A stretch of 64,000 bases of DNA from an uncultured Clostridia bacterium. Its GTDB lineage: Bacteria; Bacillota; Clostridia; Oscillospirales; Ruminococcaceae. The position numbers were made by a program, and so were the translations under genes. A model generated the notes under the pieces. The model saw nothing but the letters and a program-made list of their open reading frames with translations. It was not told the DNA's origin and made no database searches. The number at the start of each line of letters is the position of its first letter. Within the stretch, counting starts at the first letter, position 1. The stretch is from assembly GCA_944388075.1 (NCBI GenBank), contig CALXHI010000018.1, positions 82,079 to 146,078 of the forward strand, written 5' to 3'. Positions 1 through 8,202 of this stretch are shown here, piece by piece.

Positions 1-61
1 GCACCCAGCCGCCTACATTTCCAAAACAGAATATACAAGCCAAAACCAGAATCCGACTCAT
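1..61 (-). CDS. Start of an unidentified gene running off the left edge (partial)
   Basis: The ATG overlaps the cca stop codon as ATGA, the usual sign of translational coupling, and the frame stays open to the window edge. The roughly 20 visible residues begin MSRILVLACIFCFGNVGGWV and are strongly hydrophobic, so the product probably opens with a signal peptide or a membrane segment. It would be the third gene of an rnz-cca operon. Too little is visible to assign a family. Confidence 0.5.
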   Translation of the reverse strand, partial: MSRILVLACIFCFGNVGGWV

Positions 62-1407
62 CCTGCGTTCTCCTTCCATTCCTTTGCCGCTGCAAGCAGC
101 TCGTCCCGTTCATTGCACAGCTGCTCATCAATTACCTGTTCAAGCAGCATTTGCAAACAAATGCCGATTTGCTTTCCCTGCGGAATGCCGATGGCCATCA
201 AATCCTTGCCGCCGACTGCCAGCTTTTTGAGTGACATGCAAGCATCCTGCCGCTCCCATTCATCCAGCCATGCAAGCATTTGATTGGCATGTGCTACCCG
301 TTCGGCACGGTGTATCTCTGCCTGTGCACCGACATCGGCACGATGGAGCAAAATCAAATTGCGAGCTTGTGCAAGCCCGATTTTGCCAACCAGACGTTTC
401 AGCTGTCGATCGCTGCTGCTCCAGACCGTATCGTGGCACTCGACCAGTGCCAACACGCTATCATAGGTTTTGCGGTCACTTTTCAACCGTTTCAATACGA
501 TTTTCGCAATCGCTACGCTTTGTACAGCGTGTCCGTAGAAATGACCGCCTCGCTCGTCTATCGTAAAGCAGGCAGGTTTCCCCGCATCATGCAGCAATGC
601 CGCCCATCGCAGCAACGGCTCTGCCGGCACACCCATGACAACCTTCAAGGTATGCGTATACACATCATAGCAATGGTGGGGATTGCACTGGTCAAAGCCG
701 TACATTGGCTCTAACTCAGGCAGAATCGTGAACAACACATCGGCATAGTCCTGCAAAATGCGCTCGGCTGCCTGTCCGCAAAGCAGCTTTGTCAACTCGA
801 CCCAAATGCGCTCTGCGGATATATGCAGCAGCAGCGTTTTCTGTGTATGAATCGCCGCAGCGGTCTCCGGCGCAATCGTAAAATCCAAGACCGATGCGAA
901 CCGCAAGGCTCGCAGAATCCGCAAGCCGTCCTCCTCGAATCGATCGGTCGCACAGCCCACACAGGCAATGCGCCGTGCCGCCAAATCCGCCCTGCCGCCA
1001 TACAAATCGACAACGCCGGTTTCCGGCTGATATGCCATCGCATTGACCGTAAAATCCCGTCTTGCCAAATCGGCATCGAGCGACTGCGTAAACGAAACCG
1101 TTTCCGGTCTGCGGTAGTCGGCATAGACCCCGTCAATGCGATAGGTCGTAATCTCAATCGGACAATGCTCGATGACAACGGTTACAGTGCCATGCTGCAA
1201 GCCCGTTTCAATCACATGATATGCCGAAAACAGCTGCACCACCGCATCGGGCTTTGCATTGGTCGTCACATCCCAATCATGCGGCTCTGCCCCAAGCAGC
1301 GCATCTCGCACACAACCGCCGACTACATAGGCCTCATAGCCTGCAGCATGGAGCATTTGCAATGCCGTCTGCACGAAAACAGGCGGTGTGATACATGGTA
1401 GATTCAT
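58..1407 (-). CDS. cca: CCA tRNA nucleotidyltransferase (poly(A) polymerase/HD-domain type)
   Basis: Adds or repairs the 3' CCA of tRNAs in the cytoplasm. The class II nucleotidyltransferase head is clear: GGCVRDALLG at residues 30-39, then the catalytic carboxylates in DWDVTTN (D44, D46), followed by RRDFTVNAMAY near residue 115. A C-terminal HD domain is shown by LLHDAGKPACF near residue 270, so this is the HD-carrying form, whose phosphohydrolase part may act on 2',3'-cyclic ends. The 449-residue length is normal. The gene overlaps rnz by 4 bases upstream and the next gene by 4 bases downstream, which fits one tRNA 3'-end maturation operon. Confidence 0.95.
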   Translation of the reverse strand: MNLPCITPPVFVQTALQMLHAAGYEAYVVGGCVRDALLGAEPHDWDVTTNAKPDAVVQLFSAYHVIETGLQHGTVTVVIEHCPIEITTYRIDGVYADYRRPETVSFTQSLDADLARRDFTVNAMAYQPETGVVDLYGGRADLAARRIACVGCATDRFEEDGLRILRALRFASVLDFTIAPETAAAIHTQKTLLLHISAERIWVELTKLLCGQAAERILQDYADVLFTILPELEPMYGFDQCNPHHCYDVYTHTLKVVMGVPAEPLLRWAALLHDAGKPACFTIDERGGHFYGHAVQSVAIAKIVLKRLKSDRKTYDSVLALVECHDTVWSSSDRQLKRLVGKIGLAQARNLILLHRADVGAQAEIHRAERVAHANQMLAWLDEWERQDACMSLKKLAVGGKDLMAIGIPQGKQIGICLQMLLEQVIDEQLCNERDELLAAAKEWKENAG

Positions 1408-2321
1408 GAATCCTCCTCCTCAAACCGCAAAATCGTGCGCATCCCGTCCTTGCCGCAGACCGCATCCGAAAACCATGCCTGTGCAACAGGCAGAAATGCC
1501 TCCGGATCGGGCAATGCCGGACTGTAATGTGTCAGCCATAACTGTTTGGCATGTGCTTTCGCTGCCAACTTTGCCGCTTCACTGAATAACATATGCCCAT
1601 TTTCGATTGCTTTTTCGCATTTGTCATCTTCTCCGTACATACCCTCGCAAATCAGCAAATCTACATCCTGTGCATAAGCGGCAAGCGATGCCGTCGGGCG
1701 GGTATCGGTGCAATAGGTCACCGATAACCCCTTACGTGGCGCACCCAATACCATGGATTGATGATAGCACACGCCGTCATGGGAAACACGCTCCTGTTTT
1801 TGCAGCGTACTCCAAACCGACATCGGTACGGCATTCGCTTTCGCCTTTGCCGCATCGAATTTGCCGGCTCGTTTCCGCTGTAACCGATAGCCATAACACG
1901 GAATGCCATGAAAAACCGCAAAGGCATCGATTTCGAGTCCGGCAGCCGAAATCTGCTCCTCCGGCTGCAACAATTCCCGCTGGAAAATCGGGAACGGCAA
2001 ATCCGGTGCAATCACACGCAAGCCCTCTACCACTCTCCGCAGTCCTGCCGGTCCGACAATCGTCAAGGGTTCGGTTCTGCCATCCAAGCCCATGGTCAAC
2101 AGCAAGCCGGGCAAACCGCTCACATGATCGGCATGGTAATGCGTCAGACAGAGCAAATCGATTTTTTGTGCAGATACACCTGCCTCCCGTAAGGCAACCT
2201 GTGTCCCTTCTCCGCAGTCAATCAGCACCGCTGCACCCTCATGACGAATATAGCAGCTCGTCAGCCAGCGTCCCGGCAATGGTCTGGTGCCGCCACAGCC
2301 GAGCAATACAACCTCCAGCAT
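1404..2321 (-). CDS. rnz: Ribonuclease Z-like metallo-beta-lactamase-fold endonuclease
   Basis: Predicted tRNA 3'-processing endonuclease. The N-terminus MLEVVLLGCGGTRPLPGRW is typical of RNase Z, and the zinc motif HYHADHVSGLPG lies at residues 61-72. Later metal ligands fit TDTRPT and the LTHYSPAL segment near the C-terminus. I chose the ATG at 2321 over a longer frame starting at 2363 because AAAGGAGGG sits just upstream. RNase Z exposes the tRNA 3' end and the coupled cca gene adds CCA, so the operon makes functional sense. The 305-residue length is usual for the family. Confidence 0.9.
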   Translation of the reverse strand: MLEVVLLGCGGTRPLPGRWLTSCYIRHEGAAVLIDCGEGTQVALREAGVSAQKIDLLCLTHYHADHVSGLPGLLLTMGLDGRTEPLTIVGPAGLRRVVEGLRVIAPDLPFPIFQRELLQPEEQISAAGLEIDAFAVFHGIPCYGYRLQRKRAGKFDAAKAKANAVPMSVWSTLQKQERVSHDGVCYHQSMVLGAPRKGLSVTYCTDTRPTASLAAYAQDVDLLICEGMYGEDDKCEKAIENGHMLFSEAAKLAAKAHAKQLWLTHYSPALPDPEAFLPVAQAWFSDAVCGKDGMRTILRFEEEDS

Positions 2322-2374
2322 TTGCTTCCCTCCTTTGCACATTCCATAAGATGCTTTTCGCATAGGCCCCTTTG

Positions 2375-2403
2375 ATTATAACGGAAATCGCCGCTTTTGT
2401 CAA
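2375..2403 (-). promoter_or_regulatory. Sigma-A-type promoter for rnz-cca
   Basis: On the minus strand TTGACA (2398-2403) and TATAAT (2375-2380) are separated by 17 bp, a perfect consensus. It lies about 55 bases before the chosen rnz start. Confidence 0.85.
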
Positions 2404-2520
2404 CCGCATTGGGCAAGCATTTCATCCGCACAATTTCGCCATAAATCGCATACCATAGCAGCAGACAATGCCGCAGACAATGCGGTATTGGATTTCGGAT
2501 TCCAGAAGGAGGGAATCGTT

Positions 2521-3204
2521 ATGGGAAAACCCCCATCTTCCAAGCCATTACGCCTACTGACAGCCGGCGGTGATCTGCGGCAGATGACGGCTGCCAAGCG
2601 GCTGTCGGCGGTATACCATGTATCCGTCATCGGGTTTGAGCGGTTCGGGACATTGCCCGAGGGATTGTCACCCTTTGCAGACGAAGCTGCCGCCTTTGAC
2701 GCCCTGCTGCTGCCGATGCCCATCACACAGGATGGTGTGTTTTTACATGCACCCTATGCCGACAAAGCCATCTCGCTGCCAACGCTGCTCAAAGCAGTGA
2801 AACCCGGCGCACCGGTATTCGGCGGCCGTATCACAACAGCCGAGCAACAGCTGTTGGAATCAGCCGGTTTGCGTGTGTTCGACTATGCCAAACGGGAAAC
2901 CTTTGCCATTCGCAATGCTGTACCGACTGCCGAAGGCACACTGCAAATCGCCATGCAGGAGCTGCCCGTCACACTCCATCGCCTCCCCTGTCTGATTCTC
3001 GGTGCAGGCCGCTTAAGCCGAGCCTTACAGCCCAGACTGCAAGCCTTGGGTGCAGAGGTAACGGTTGCGGCACGGCGGTGTTCCGACCTTGCGTGGAGCG
3101 AATGCTGCGTAGGGAAACCGCATTTTTCCGGAATGACAAAACCGGCACATTGCTGTACCGGTTTTGTCACACACATATCAAAAGAGGACTTGCTATCGAA
3201 ATAA
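2521..3204 (+). pseudogene. dpaA: Dipicolinate synthase subunit A, 3'-truncated
   Basis: The intact protein makes dipicolinic acid in the mother cell during sporulation, together with DpaB. Residues 1 to about 190 match DpaA: RLLTAGGDLRQMTAAKRL at the start, AIRNAVPTAEGTLQIAMQ in the middle, then the nucleotide-binding LILGAGRLSRALQPRLQALG. Homology stops abruptly after DLAWSE. The remaining ~30 residues do not look like DpaA and run through an inverted repeat. About 90 C-terminal residues, including the second half of the Rossmann domain, are missing, and no dpaB follows. The ATG at 2521 has AAGGAGGG upstream. This is probably non-functional; no continuation was found in the other frames. 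Confidence 0.75.
3134..3169. terminator. Perfect 12-bp hairpin inside the aberrant tail of dpaA
   Basis: TGACAAAACCGG (3134-3145) and CCGGTTTTGTCA (3158-3169) form a perfect stem with a 12-base loop. The arms contain T and A runs, so it could terminate transcription from either side. It lies inside the residual dpaA frame, which suggests a deletion joined the gene to a former downstream terminator. It also sits just past the small minus-strand gene ending at 3207. Confidence 0.55.
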
Positions 3205-3206
3205 GG

Positions 3207-3305
3207 TTAGAACATGGTCACCCACATCATTACCATGATGACCAGTGCGACACCACCCCATACGATGGCCGCAACATTGACTTTTCGCTTCTCGTTGTTA
3301 CGCAT
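3207..3305 (-). CDS. 32-residue single-pass membrane peptide, unknown function
   Basis: The peptide starts MRNNEKRKVN, a charged head, followed by one hydrophobic helix (AAIVWGGVALVIMVMMW, about residues 12-28). A basic N-terminus with a single transmembrane segment predicts a cytoplasm-facing head. A good ribosome binding site, GGAAGGGG, lies 8 bases before the ATG, and a near-perfect promoter lies about 175 bases upstream. The frame can be extended upstream to 3428, but that part has poor protein character and no ribosome site. I do not recognise a named family. Confidence 0.6.
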   Translation of the reverse strand: MRNNEKRKVNVAAIVWGGVALVIMVMMWVTMF

Positions 3306-3482
3306 AAAGATTACCCCTTCCCAATCGTTGTTCGGAAGCAGTACCGTATTGTAGTCACCGAAGCGACCTTGCAAAGATACCTGTCGAGTGTTTCTGCGGT
3401 GATGTCCATACAGCCTTTGCATTCTCATTTCTCAATCTACGAGGCATTCTGTTTTTCTTCCCATGCACCTGTCTCTGGCAAT

Positions 3483-3511
3483 ATCATACCATATTCTTGA
3501 CACTTTGTCAA
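3483..3511 (-). promoter_or_regulatory. Promoter for the small membrane peptide gene
   Basis: Minus strand TTGACA (3506-3511), 17-bp spacer, TATGAT (3483-3488). The transcript would carry a leader of about 170 bases before the ATG at 3305, unusually long for so small a gene. Confidence 0.75.
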
Positions 3512-3740
3512 TACCTCGTCCATACTTTCTACATTTTCGGCTGTTCTATTGTGTTCTCGACTGTCGTTTTGTGCATTGTGACAGCAAAAAATCAGCGAAA
3601 TGCTCAAAACGCTTTTGCTTTTTCTGAAAAAACAAGTTTCGTTTTCGGCATGTTGTACACCAATTTCACATATAAAATTTGTGGATTTTTGCAGGCAATG
3701 GCAATATCATCATAATTTGAGTGCGCTGCAAGGCAATCGG
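3512..3740. other. AT-rich intergenic stretch, no gene seen
   Basis: This lies between the promoter of the small membrane peptide and the terminator of the SCIFF maturase gene. It is richer in A and T than its surroundings. Open frames here lack ribosome sites and protein-like composition. I found no convincing RNA structure. Confidence 0.5.
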
Positions 3741-3782
3741 GCAAAACAAAACCCGAATGAACGCCACAGAATCCATTCGGGT
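3741..3782 (-). terminator. Intrinsic terminator of the SCIFF operon
   Basis: ACCCGAATG (3751-3759) pairs with CATTCGGGT (3774-3782). On the minus strand the stem is followed by a T-rich tail (TTTTGTTTTG). It lies 13 bases past the maturase stop codon. Confidence 0.85.
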
Positions 3783-3794
3783 ATTCGTGCAGAA

Positions 3795-5171
3795 TTATTC
3801 TGCCGACTGCTTACGCTCGTAACGGGCAACCTGCATCATGATGGCACATTCCAAACGCTTTTTCTGCATCTGGCAGGAAAGGTCATAGGCATTGAGAATG
3901 TCGCCGGCATAGAAATAGTTGTTGGCATTGCAACCGCCGCTGCAATAGAACTTCGCCCAGCAGTTCCGGCAAGCAGGCTTTGTTCCGACATGTGCCTTTG
4001 CAAATTTCGCTTTCAGCTCCTGATTGAATGTACCGTCAAAGACATTGCCCATGCGGTAATTCTCCTGCCCGACAAACTGGTGGCAGGGGTAGATATCGCC
4101 GTCCGGCGTAATGGCAACATACTCGTTGCCGCAGCCGCAGCCACGCAGACGTTTGATAGCGCACGGACCATGATCGAGATCGATCATGAAGTGGAAGAAG
4201 TTGAACCAGCCGCCGTTTTTCTCGTTCTCAAGAATACGATCTGCCAGCTTCTCATATTCAGCAAAGACCGCAGGCAAGTCCTCTTCGGTCAGCGCATAGG
4301 GCTGATCGGCAGGGGCGACCACCGGTTCCATCGAGATCTGGTCAAAGCCCTCCCGATAAAGGTGGAATACATCCTCGGAGAAATCGAGATTGTGCTTAGT
4401 GAACGTACCACGGACATAGTAATCCTTGTCACCACGCAATGCCGCCAGCTTGCGGAATGCCGGCATGATGCGGTCATACGAACCCGAACCATTCGGGCAG
4501 GGACGCATGTTATCATGCACCTCCGGTCTGCCATCGACCGACAGCACGATGTTGCTCATTTCCTTGTTGAGGTAGTCAATCTTCTCGTCATCAAGCAGCA
4601 TCCCGTTGGTGGTCATCGTAAACCGAAACTTCTTGTTGACAGATTTCTCGATGCTGCGTGCATAGGCGACAATCTCCTTGCAGGCATCCCAGTTCATCAG
4701 CGGTTCGCCGCCAAAGAAGTCAACCTCCAGATTCACACGGTCGCCCGAATTGACAACGAGAAAATCAATCGCTTTCTTGCCGGTTTCGGCAGTCATCAGC
4801 TTGCGACCACCGCCATATTCACCGGTCGAGGCAAAGCAATAGGCGCAACGCAAATTGCAGTCATGAGATACATGCAGACACAGCGCCTTAATCGGCGACG
4901 GTACGGCAAAATCCGCATATTTGGCAAAGGTATCCTCCGAGAACAGCACCTTCGCATGCACCAGTTCGAGAATCTCGCCGTAGCATTCGAGGATATCCGC
5001 CTCGGCATACCGCTCCGACAGTGCCGCCAATGCTTCCGGCGGACAGGTCTCCGGCACCGGCTCGGCGATGTATTGCAGCAAGTCATAGGTCAGCGTGTCC
5101 ACCACATGGACACCGCCGCTGTTCACATCCATCACGATGTTATAGCCATTCATTTGATAGGTATGAATCAT
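3795..5171 (-). CDS. scfB: SCIFF peptide maturase, radical SAM/SPASM thioether-forming enzyme
   Basis: Predicted to install thioether cross-links in the SCIFF peptide encoded just upstream. The radical SAM CxxxCxxC motif is SHDCNLRCAYCF (C105, C109, C112). GGEPLMNWDACKEI follows as the SAM-binding segment. The C-terminal SPASM region is rich in cysteine (LRGCGCGNEYVAITPDG, then CRNCWAKFYCSGGCN), consistent with two auxiliary iron-sulfur clusters. The N-terminal ~90 residues look like a peptide-recognition domain. The 458-residue length is normal for this family, and adjacency to a six-cysteine peptide supports the call. The ribosome site AAAGGA lies 9 bases before the ATG. Confidence 0.95.
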   Translation of the reverse strand: MIHTYQMNGYNIVMDVNSGGVHVVDTLTYDLLQYIAEPVPETCPPEALAALSERYAEADILECYGEILELVHAKVLFSEDTFAKYADFAVPSPIKALCLHVSHDCNLRCAYCFASTGEYGGGRKLMTAETGKKAIDFLVVNSGDRVNLEVDFFGGEPLMNWDACKEIVAYARSIEKSVNKKFRFTMTTNGMLLDDEKIDYLNKEMSNIVLSVDGRPEVHDNMRPCPNGSGSYDRIMPAFRKLAALRGDKDYYVRGTFTKHNLDFSEDVFHLYREGFDQISMEPVVAPADQPYALTEEDLPAVFAEYEKLADRILENEKNGGWFNFFHFMIDLDHGPCAIKRLRGCGCGNEYVAITPDGDIYPCHQFVGQENYRMGNVFDGTFNQELKAKFAKAHVGTKPACRNCWAKFYCSGGCNANNYFYAGDILNAYDLSCQMQKKRLECAIMMQVARYERKQSAE

Positions 5172-5197
5172 GGGCTTTTTTCCTTTCTACAAAAGCA

Positions 5198-5221
5198 AAA
5201 GGGACAACGCCGTGTCCCTTT
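5198..5221 (-). terminator. Attenuating hairpin between SCIFF precursor and maturase genes
   Basis: AAAGGGACA (5198-5206) pairs with TGTCCCTTT (5213-5221) around a 6-base loop, and on the minus strand a TTTTGCTTTTG tail follows. It lies between the precursor stop and the maturase start and would reduce maturase transcription relative to the peptide. Confidence 0.7.
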
Positions 5222-5251
5222 GCTCTGATCGTATTGACAAAAGCGATTTGC

Positions 5252-5401
5252 TCAGTCCTTCTTCTCGTGCTCGCACTTCTGGTTGGCAACGGTGCAAGAG
5301 GTCTTGCAAGCAGACTGACAAGATGCCTGACACTGACCACAGCCGCCCTTTGCAGCAGAGACTGCCAATTGTGCCTTGTTGATGGTTTGGATATGCTTCA
5401 T
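5252..5401 (-). CDS. scfA: SCIFF (six-cysteines-in-forty-five) ribosomal peptide precursor
   Basis: A 49-residue peptide starting MKHIQTINKAQLAVSAAKGG, followed by GQCQASCQSACKTSCTVANQ. It carries six cysteines spaced CxxC-x3-C-x3-C-x3-C-x6-C and ends EHEKKD. The leader up to AAKGG is the conserved recognition part and the cysteine region is where the maturase acts. The longer frame to 5500 is not used: GGAGG lies 9 bases before the ATG at 5401. SCIFF is nearly universal in clostridia and its biological role is still unsettled. It sits between the TIGR04086 gene and scfB, its usual neighbours. Confidence 0.95.
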   Translation of the reverse strand: MKHIQTINKAQLAVSAAKGGCGQCQASCQSACKTSCTVANQKCEHEKKD

Positions 5402-5469
5402 GGGTATCATCCTCCGTTTCTTGGCAGCAAGCCGAACGACAAAATCCGACCATACTGTCTCTATTTCTT

Positions 5470-5952
5470 TTAGTATAGCATATTTTCTTGCTCGTTGCAA
5501 GTGCTTTTTCCATTTTTCTGTTTTTTAGGCTTTCTGTACAATTCCGGCATTGTACTCAGTCTTCGGCTTGTACCAATTAACAGGTGCGAACGACGGCGTA
5601 TGGGGATTGGTGTTTGCTGTACGCCCGATACACCACCTCCCATGCCGACCGGCAGCATCGCAAGCAGCACCCACGGCATGCCTGCATGTCCCCGTACCAA
5701 CAGTACCATCAGCCACCAAATACCGGTCAGCAGCAATGCCGTCTGCATGCCGCATTGGAAGCCACCATGCCGCAAGCGTCTGCCGGACATTCTTGCCGAT
5801 ACCAAGCATCCACCCAACAGTGGCAACGCTGCAAGATACGCATACAAAGTGGTCGGCACATCGATAACCGTACACAATGCCGCCATGCCGAGCATGCCCA
5901 CCAACGATATGGGCATCCCGATCAGCAGCACCATCCGTATCACTATGTACAT
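5470..5952 (-). CDS. TIGR04086-family (YrzE-like) integral membrane protein
   Basis: A 160-residue protein with four hydrophobic segments: MYIVIRMVLLIGMPISLVGM at the start, then ALCTVIDVPTTLYAYLAALP, a third beginning TALLLTGIWWLM, and a fourth beginning VLLAMLPVGMGGG. This matches the small four-helix family often found beside SCIFF genes in clostridia. The C-terminal tail is basic and unstructured. The ATG at 5952 follows GGGAGGG with a 7-base spacer, and frames reaching 6015 lack a ribosome site. Its stop overlaps the -10 of the SCIFF promoter. Function is unknown; the family call rests on topology and context. Confidence 0.7.
   Translation of the reverse strand: MYIVIRMVLLIGMPISLVGMLGMAALCTVIDVPTTLYAYLAALPLLGGCLVSARMSGRRLRHGGFQCGMQTALLLTGIWWLMVLLVRGHAGMPWVLLAMLPVGMGGGVSGVQQTPIPIRRRSHLLIGTSRRLSTMPELYRKPKKQKNGKSTCNEQENMLY
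5472..5500 (-). promoter_or_regulatory. Promoter for the SCIFF precursor gene
   Basis: Minus strand TTGCAA (5495-5500), 17-bp spacer, TATACT (5472-5477). It lies at the 3' end of the TIGR04086-type gene, so scfA-scfB can be transcribed separately. Confidence 0.75.
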
Positions 5953-6024
5953 CGGGCATCCCTCCCACTTCAGCCTATGCGGCACAAGCAGGAAACAGAA
6001 CCGCCCATATCCCAATATGTTTGA

Positions 6025-6267
6025 TTATTTGGCTCGCTCGGCAACGATATCCGCCATCTCGCCCACATTTTTCATGCCGGACACCTCACGCATCTGGAAG
6101 CGCATGCCGAATCGCTTTTCGACAGCGGAAATGAGATTGAAATGCTCAACGCTGTCCCATTCCTCGATATCGGCGGCTGTCATTTCCGGAAACAGCGTGA
6201 TGCTGTCATCGTCAAACACTTCCCGAAACACGGGTGTCAATTGTTCCAATGCCTCTGCTCTGGTCAT
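6025..6267 (-). CDS. Acyl carrier protein-like protein
   Basis: An 80-residue acidic helical protein with the phosphopantetheine site EEWDSVEHFNLI (S39). The order helix-DS-helix and the length fit the ACP/DltC/PCP carrier family. Flanking residues (DSVEHF rather than DSLDTV) suggest a specialised carrier and not the fatty-acid ACP. It is the last gene downstream of a DHHW-like protein and an MBOAT acyltransferase, so it may carry the acyl group for surface modification; that role is inferred from context. AGGAGG precedes the ATG. Confidence 0.8.
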   Translation of the reverse strand: MTRAEALEQLTPVFREVFDDDSITLFPEMTAADIEEWDSVEHFNLISAVEKRFGMRFQMREVSGMKNVGEMADIVAERAK

Positions 6268-6282
6268 GAGAATTCCTCCTGT

Positions 6283-8181
6283 TTATTGCGTCCGAATGGT
6301 ATCGATTTTTCTTGCATTTGCACCGCTGGCACTGAACGAATTCATCGCAAACAGCACATCGGTTACGCCTCGTTCCTGCAAGAAGGTAATCGCATTCGGC
6401 TCAAAATACCGCACATCAATGACATAGATTTCCTCGAACGAGGAGGTCAGCCAAGGCACAAGTGCATTGCCGTAGCTGTCCTTGAAGATGGCGAGCTTAC
6501 GACTGTTCTTGACCTCGGTTTGCACATGGCAGACCAAATCATCGCTGCCCATGTAGACCAGATACCAGCTGGCGGGCTTGATATTGGTCAAATCCAGCAG
6601 CAGACTGCGCTGATGCTTGCCGCCCATGCTCCGGTTGTAGTAGGTTGTGGTATATTGCGCACTTGGCACATAGTAGAAGAAGGTTTCGGGATTTTCCTTC
6701 AAGGTAATGTCGCCGGAATAGCCATACAGCGTTCCGACATAGCCTTCTTTCTCCACCTTCGTGTAGCTCGACATTCGGGCAAACGGCACTCTTGCAACCT
6801 CAGAGAACGTTTCCGCCGCATAGAATGCACCAAGTGCCGACCAATGGTGGTCGGTGCGCATGAAAATCGGCTCATCGGCATGCTGTTCGAGTGCGCCGTA
6901 AGCATCCACATGCTTGACGCCATCCAGACGAGAGGCGATATAGCCAATTGCTTTCTCTTCACTCGTCACCAAGTACTGAAATTTCTCCGGTGTATAGAAC
7001 GAGCAGGGTGTCGGTACAACCATCGAATACACCTGTACCTGCTCCCCCAATGCCGCCTTGAATTGGTTGACGGACATGGCATAGCCCTCGCCAATCGTCT
7101 CATTGCCGCCATAGAGCATGATGCCCCGCTTATTGTGAATGAGTATGGAATTGCTCAGCTCGCCGCCATCGTCTTCGGGTACGGTTGTGGTAGTTGTCGT
7201 GGTACCGGTTGCAGCTGTTGTGGTGACGGACAATGCCGGGTCAATGGTTGTAACAGCAGTGGTTGTGGTTTCCTGTACGATGGGAACATCACCGTGAATG
7301 GTCGCTCCGGTCTTATGCCAACCCATCATCTGCCGCAGCTTTGCCGTCCAATGCTTGAACGTCTCCCGATGCGGCACGGTATCATCATACCACTCGGAGA
7401 TGCCGGCGGTATACTTGCCTGCAAGGTAATTAGATACCGAAAATTCCGGCATGGCTGCTAAATTGCGATTCTCAATCTCCGATACGGTCGGGCGTTCGAG
7501 CATCAATGCCGCTGCCGCAATGCCGAATACCAACGCTAAGCAGCAAACACTGTTGACAATCGCAAGTCTGCGGTCAATCTTCGGCTGCTGTTGTTCGGCT
7601 TGTACGGCTTTTGCGGTTTTCTGCCATACACGCTCCGCTCGCCGCAGCTGCCGCTTCACGATCGGCTTTGCCGCTGCGGTTTCGGCACGGTATTGCTCTG
7701 CCGCTTCTATCATATGCAGCTTGCGCTGTTCCTCCTGCCGTTTTCGTTGCTGCTGTGCCTGTTCCGCAGCCTGCACCCGTTCGAGTGGGTCATGCCGCTC
7801 CACGGCCGTTGGTATAGCAATTGGCTCCGGCTCGGTAATCATTTCAACCGGGTTTACGAATTCTTCCGGTTTGGGCTGCACAGCGGTATCCGTCTGTTCG
7901 AGCATCTCTGCCGAACGCTGCCGAATCCACTGATATGCCTCTGCCGCCAATGCAGATGGCGAATCCGTATTCGGTTTGGGGTCAGCCGGTGAAGGCGGCG
8001 GTGCAGGTTCGGTATGATAGGGGATGCGCTCCTTTTCCGGCTCGACCTTAGAGATGCGTCTGCGACGCTTCTTTCGCTGAACAGCGGCTGTTTCCCGCAG
8101 TTTCTGCGCTTCGGCTTGTTCCTCCGGCAGTGCGACATCGATCTCATTGGAGTCATTGCCAAGCATGCTGGATGTCAACAT
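6283..8181 (-). CDS. DHHW-family (AlgX/SGNH-like) membrane-anchored protein
   Basis: About 632 residues in three parts. Residues 1-205 are a charged, disordered, presumably cytoplasmic region rich in K, R, E and Q. One transmembrane helix follows (LAIVNSVCCLALVFGIAAAA, about 208-230). The rest is extracellular and holds a Thr-rich linker (about 307-335) and the AlgX-like catalytic domain. The signature is FMRTDHHWSALGAFY (Asp446, His447, His448, Trp449 counted from TTG). Such proteins act with MBOAT enzymes in O-acylation of extracellular polymers. Start choice is uncertain: TTG at 8187 lies 5 bases from GGGGG, ATG at 8181 lies 11. Confidence 0.8.
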   Translation of the reverse strand: MLTSSMLGNDSNEIDVALPEEQAEAQKLRETAAVQRKKRRRRISKVEPEKERIPYHTEPAPPPSPADPKPNTDSPSALAAEAYQWIRQRSAEMLEQTDTAVQPKPEEFVNPVEMITEPEPIAIPTAVERHDPLERVQAAEQAQQQRKRQEEQRKLHMIEAAEQYRAETAAAKPIVKRQLRRAERVWQKTAKAVQAEQQQPKIDRRLAIVNSVCCLALVFGIAAAALMLERPTVSEIENRNLAAMPEFSVSNYLAGKYTAGISEWYDDTVPHRETFKHWTAKLRQMMGWHKTGATIHGDVPIVQETTTTAVTTIDPALSVTTTAATGTTTTTTTVPEDDGGELSNSILIHNKRGIMLYGGNETIGEGYAMSVNQFKAALGEQVQVYSMVVPTPCSFYTPEKFQYLVTSEEKAIGYIASRLDGVKHVDAYGALEQHADEPIFMRTDHHWSALGAFYAAETFSEVARVPFARMSSYTKVEKEGYVGTLYGYSGDITLKENPETFFYYVPSAQYTTTYYNRSMGGKHQRSLLLDLTNIKPASWYLVYMGSDDLVCHVQTEVKNSRKLAIFKDSYGNALVPWLTSSFEEIYVIDVRYFEPNAITFLQERGVTDVLFAMNSFSASGANARKIDTIRTQ

Positions 8182-8202
8182 AACCAATCGTTCCCCCTTT
8201 CA

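Noticed and set aside
3600..5228. A 542-codon open frame on the plus strand opposite the SCIFF maturase
   Set aside because: It is fully antisense to a gene with clear radical-SAM and SPASM motifs, lacks a ribosome site and has His/Arg/Ile-rich composition typical of antisense frames in this sequence.
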